DNA of 64,000 nucleotides. It comes from Stackebrandtia nassauensis DSM 44728 (lineage in GTDB: Bacteria > Actinomycetota > Actinomycetes > Mycobacteriales > Micromonosporaceae). The stretch's first letter is position 1, and every line of letters begins with the position of its first letter. This document shows, piece after piece, positions 61,495 through 64,000 of this stretch. A program made the position numbers and the translations under genes. The notes beneath the pieces were generated by a model, which saw only the letters and a program-made list of their open reading frames with translations, was not told the DNA's origin and searched no databases. Location: assembly GCF_000024545.1 (NCBI RefSeq), contig NC_013947.1:5022001-5086000 (forward strand), written 5' to 3'.

Positions 61495-63141
61495 GTGAAT
61501 GACTTGGAGTCAACTGACGGTGGCCACGGTTCAGGCGACACGAGCTCTGGGCTCAAGAAGTTGGCCAAGGACCTTCAGCGAGCCGCAACGGACAACACCA
61601 TCGAAAGCAAGCAAACCGAAACGACGTTCTACTTCATTCTCGACGATTCGTCAGGCATGGATATCACCGGAGCAAAGAGACGACCTGACGGAACGTATGA
61701 GAACGGTCTTCAGGGTGAGACGTTCATATACGTCCCGAGAGACTCGCAGGCTTGGAAAGACGTCCATGACTCGTATCAACCGATAATCGACAACCTGGTC
61801 ATGTGCGGTGAGCTCAAGTACGACGACCTCGCTCTCCCTCTGACATACATGGACTATGTATGTCAGGCCCTGAATCAAGGAGATAGCAAGGCTCTCAAAG
61901 AACTTGGTGAGAGCATCCAGAAGGGAAGCAACAAGGTTTCCGACGGCGATATAGCGAGCATCAAGAAGGAACTCACCAGCGGGAATGGCACGTGGTCCGT
62001 CGCGGACAAGATGGGTTCGACACTGGAGCCGTGGAAGGGGCGGGCGGCCAACGTCTTCAAGGTGACTTACATGGACCGTCTCCCCGACATTCTGGTGGGG
62101 CAGGCGGTGCTTGCCATCGCGCTTCGGGAAGCTCTGAACATCGCCAAGGAAGCGTTCAGAGGCGCAAAGGAAGATGGAGAAAACCTGGCACAGGCCGCCA
62201 TCGACGCACTGGATGCTGGCGGGGCGTCCTTGGACGCCACCTACTCGGAAAAACTGAAGGTCATAGCGAATGTCGCTGGTATAGCCGCGGCGGTAACGGC
62301 GTTCGCACCCGGCACTCAGGCGTTTTCCGCGGTTGCCGGACTGGTCGCCGCGTCCGCGGGCGCAGCCGAATATGTGATCAGCAAGTACGAGAAGACTTCC
62401 GGGGGAACGGACCCGAAGATCGCGCTCGACGCGGGGAACGTCGAAGAACTCATGGATCAGGTGAACAGTCGCGCCAACGATATCCAAAAAGCGGTGGTGG
62501 ATATCGAATACGCCACAGGTGAGATGCTCTACGAACTCTACCTGCTTGCCACGAGCAAGGAGGTCGTCGATATCGCGGGCGCCAGCGGCGAGAATGCCGG
62601 TGACCTCGGCATAGAGCTGACCATGCGGCAAGCGTATTTCGAGCCTCGAAGCCCCGGCAAGGAATCCGGGCATGGACCCGGCATGCGTGACTTCGGCAAA
62701 CAACTCGACGACAAGGACAAGGGAAACGACCCCGGGTATTCGGACTTCAAGGATGAGGACGCCATGGGAGCGATCGACAAGGGCGAGCACATGGCGACAT
62801 CCATTTACGATCTCTGGCACGCGGGCGATACCACTCTGCCCGCGTTCGCTGCCGAGTACGACGGTGCCGCAGGTGATGTCGATTCCTCCACAACAGGACT
62901 GTCGGACGCGTTCACCCGCCCGTTTGGAGGCGGTGATGACGGCGCTGGCAGCAGCACGGGCGTCCTCTATCCCGAATGGACTAGATTGCAAGAGGAGCTG
63001 CACACCATCCTGAAGAACTCCGCCACCAACCTCCACCTTGTAGGCAAGGCTCTCGTCGCGGCGGCGATCGCTTACGCTGAAGCGGACGGAGCCGCAGCGA
63101 AAGCCATAGAAAAAGACCACGAAGACTTCCCCAAGATCTGA
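61495..63141 (+). CDS. WxG/hairpin protein, probable type VII secretion substrate (second copy of this architecture)
   Basis: A 548-residue protein starting at GTG 61495 behind TGAGAGGAC. Residues 1-170 are helical and charged; W180-K-G182 ('LEPWKGRAANVF') is a W-x-G turn. A long helix region leads to a hydrophobic hairpin (about 255-295, 'VAGIAAAVTAFAPGTQAFSAVAGLVAASAGAAEYV'), then a helical and Gly/Asp-rich second half. The C-terminal helix ends 'IAYAEADGAAA', containing Y-x-x-x-D, the export signal pattern of type VII substrates. The same W-x-G-to-hairpin order occurs in the protein at 42245-43297. The DNA is lower in GC than most of the window. The function is unknown; export as an effector or membrane insertion is inferred. 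Confidence 0.82.
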   Translation: MNDLESTDGGHGSGDTSSGLKKLAKDLQRAATDNTIESKQTETTFYFILDDSSGMDITGAKRRPDGTYENGLQGETFIYVPRDSQAWKDVHDSYQPIIDNLVMCGELKYDDLALPLTYMDYVCQALNQGDSKALKELGESIQKGSNKVSDGDIASIKKELTSGNGTWSVADKMGSTLEPWKGRAANVFKVTYMDRLPDILVGQAVLAIALREALNIAKEAFRGAKEDGENLAQAAIDALDAGGASLDATYSEKLKVIANVAGIAAAVTAFAPGTQAFSAVAGLVAASAGAAEYVISKYEKTSGGTDPKIALDAGNVEELMDQVNSRANDIQKAVVDIEYATGEMLYELYLLATSKEVVDIAGASGENAGDLGIELTMRQAYFEPRSPGKESGHGPGMRDFGKQLDDKDKGNDPGYSDFKDEDAMGAIDKGEHMATSIYDLWHAGDTTLPAFAAEYDGAAGDVDSSTTGLSDAFTRPFGGGDDGAGSSTGVLYPEWTRLQEELHTILKNSATNLHLVGKALVAAAIAYAEADGAAAKAIEKDHEDFPKI

Positions 63142-63186
63142 CGTGTCCCGTGCCTTCTAGCAGTTTCTCAACGAAAGTTGTGTGGT

Positions 63187-64000
63187 ATGACCGATCAGCC
63201 AGGTACCGAGTCACATGACGAAGCTGTGTCCTCTTCGGCCGCAAGTAAGTCAAGACGTAAATGGTTGATAGCGAGCATATCGGCGGTATTGCTGATCGTC
63301 GCTGGTGGAGCGATTTATGCGACTACGGGCATCTTTGGGAACCATGATGGAGACACTCCTCCAAACGGCAATGGTTCCGCTACTCCCGAACACTGCCGTG
63401 ACTCGTCGAAGGACACGGGGGTCTCCGAGCCGGAATCCCCACCAATGAACGGTGGTGTCGAAGTCGCCGAAGACGGAGTCAATCTGGCGAAGGCAAGCGA
63501 CATCGCCGACGTGACATTCGGCGTTCTTGTGGAGAACTCTTCTGATCTCGTCGCACGAGACGTCACCGTCAAGATGACGCTCAAGCAAAAGTCCGGGCCC
63601 ACGCTTCGCAATACCGACGGTGAATCTGTGGTCCGCAAGTCGACGATCCCCTATGTAATGCCGGGCAAGGAATTTGGTACGGGTGAAGATGTACGTGTTC
63701 CCATCGGTGAGGTCGAGGACGCGCCTTCGGTGAAAACCGAGATCACTGTCGGCGAATGGTGGCAGCCCAACAATGACGTGCACGAGTTCGCCAGCATTTC
63801 CGCCACTGTGACGAACAAGCAGGACGACCCCGACGATCACATAAACGTGACCGTGGATTCGCAATACTGCGACGATGCGGGAGTAGCAAAGGCTGGCGTG
63901 ATATTTCGCGATAGCGCCGGCAAGATAATCTACGGAGCCAGCGGATTTCAGGCTTCGAGCGACACAGCGGACTTGATCTCCGGATACGCACCCCTCAAGA
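63187..64000 (+). CDS. Membrane-anchored hypothetical protein, 3'-truncated by window edge
   Basis: A protein of 271 or more residues, open to the last base. A charged N-terminus (MTDQPGTESHDEAVS) leads to one membrane helix ('WLIASISAVLLIVAGGAIYAT', about 26-46), then an outside part with beta-rich 'ADVTFGVLVENSSDLVARDV' and 'VTVKMTLKQKSGP' typical of FxLYD/DUF3426-like beta sandwiches. A second, similar module begins 'HINVTVDSQYCDDAGVAKAG' near the end. It lies 45 bp after the WxG protein gene, in the same direction and in the same low-GC DNA, so the two probably work together. No family is assigned with confidence. Confidence 0.75.
   Translation, partial: MTDQPGTESHDEAVSSSAASKSRRKWLIASISAVLLIVAGGAIYATTGIFGNHDGDTPPNGNGSATPEHCRDSSKDTGVSEPESPPMNGGVEVAEDGVNLAKASDIADVTFGVLVENSSDLVARDVTVKMTLKQKSGPTLRNTDGESVVRKSTIPYVMPGKEFGTGEDVRVPIGEVEDAPSVKTEITVGEWWQPNNDVHEFASISATVTNKQDDPDDHINVTVDSQYCDDAGVAKAGVIFRDSAGKIIYGASGFQASSDTADLISGYAPLK

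Noticed and set aside
1-64000. tRNA or rRNA genes, insertion sequences, integrases or phage genes
   Set aside because: None was seen on either strand; no cloverleaf-type GGTTCGAATCC arms in a gene-sized context and no transposase motifs were found by eye.

Overview
The window is a gene-dense stretch of chromosome from a high-GC Gram-positive bacterium. Strong GC3 bias, many GTG/TTG starts, abundant TetR, WYL and PadR regulators, PASTA-less Ser/Thr kinases, an XRE-DUF5753/DUF397 pair and WxG proteins all point to a filamentous or related actinomycete. The family Glycomycetaceae (Stackebrandtia-like) is a guess from overall feel, not something the sequence proves. I see no rRNA, tRNA, CRISPR array, insertion sequence or phage genes.

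Layout. 1-5.4 kb: the end of a LysE exporter gene, then a leftward run (GNAT, membrane Ser/Thr kinase, small protein, aminoglycoside-phosphotransferase-like kinase, DUF1295 reductase) and a divergent SRPBCC gene. 5.5-10.3 kb: a NarL-type two-component pair divergent from two exported serine hydrolases. 10.3-19 kb: small kinases, a degenerate erythromycin-esterase-like protein, a receptor Ser/Thr kinase, two acetyltransferases, an AlkZ-like protein and a WYL regulator with a GyrI-like partner. 19-25.6 kb: an M43 protease, two divergent TetR/target pairs with clear palindromic operators, a 72-bp tandem repeat, and a BlaI/M56 pair. 25.6-30 kb: a DUF3105-DUF305 operon facing blaI across three operator copies, DUF1877, DUF1989, and an XRE/DUF397 pair.

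30.1-33.3 kb holds the most unusual gene: a 724-residue protein with a WxG-type N-terminus, a block of RTX-like glycine/aspartate repeats and a C-terminal M91 (NleD-like) zinc-peptidase domain. A cytosolic-looking beta-propeller gene faces it. 33.4-40.4 kb: a PadR operon, another phosphotransferase, an ECF42-type sigma factor with its DGPF/YciI partner, and a DrrAB-like ABC exporter divergent from its TetR repressor. 40.7-44 kb: a quinone-reductase-like enzyme and a four-gene leftward operon that looks type VII secretion-associated. 44-53 kb: OsmC, DoxX, hydrolase, rhodanese/TetR/VOC, adenosine deaminase, FAD monooxygenase/TetR, a methyltransferase and a membrane protein. 53.5-61.3 kb: a large secreted M4 metalloprotease, nitroreductase, hydrolases and an epoxide hydrolase divergent from a WYL regulator with a perfect 25-bp palindrome between them. 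61.4-64 kb: visibly lower-GC DNA with a second WxG/hairpin protein and a membrane-anchored protein cut by the window end.

Two themes run through the window. First, local regulators sit divergent from their probable targets, with inverted repeats in the shared promoter. Second, many start codons lie 6-7 nt downstream of a TANNNT-like hexamer, the arrangement expected for leaderless transcripts. Three genes also lack a stop codon where their family homology ends and run on into neighbouring genes.
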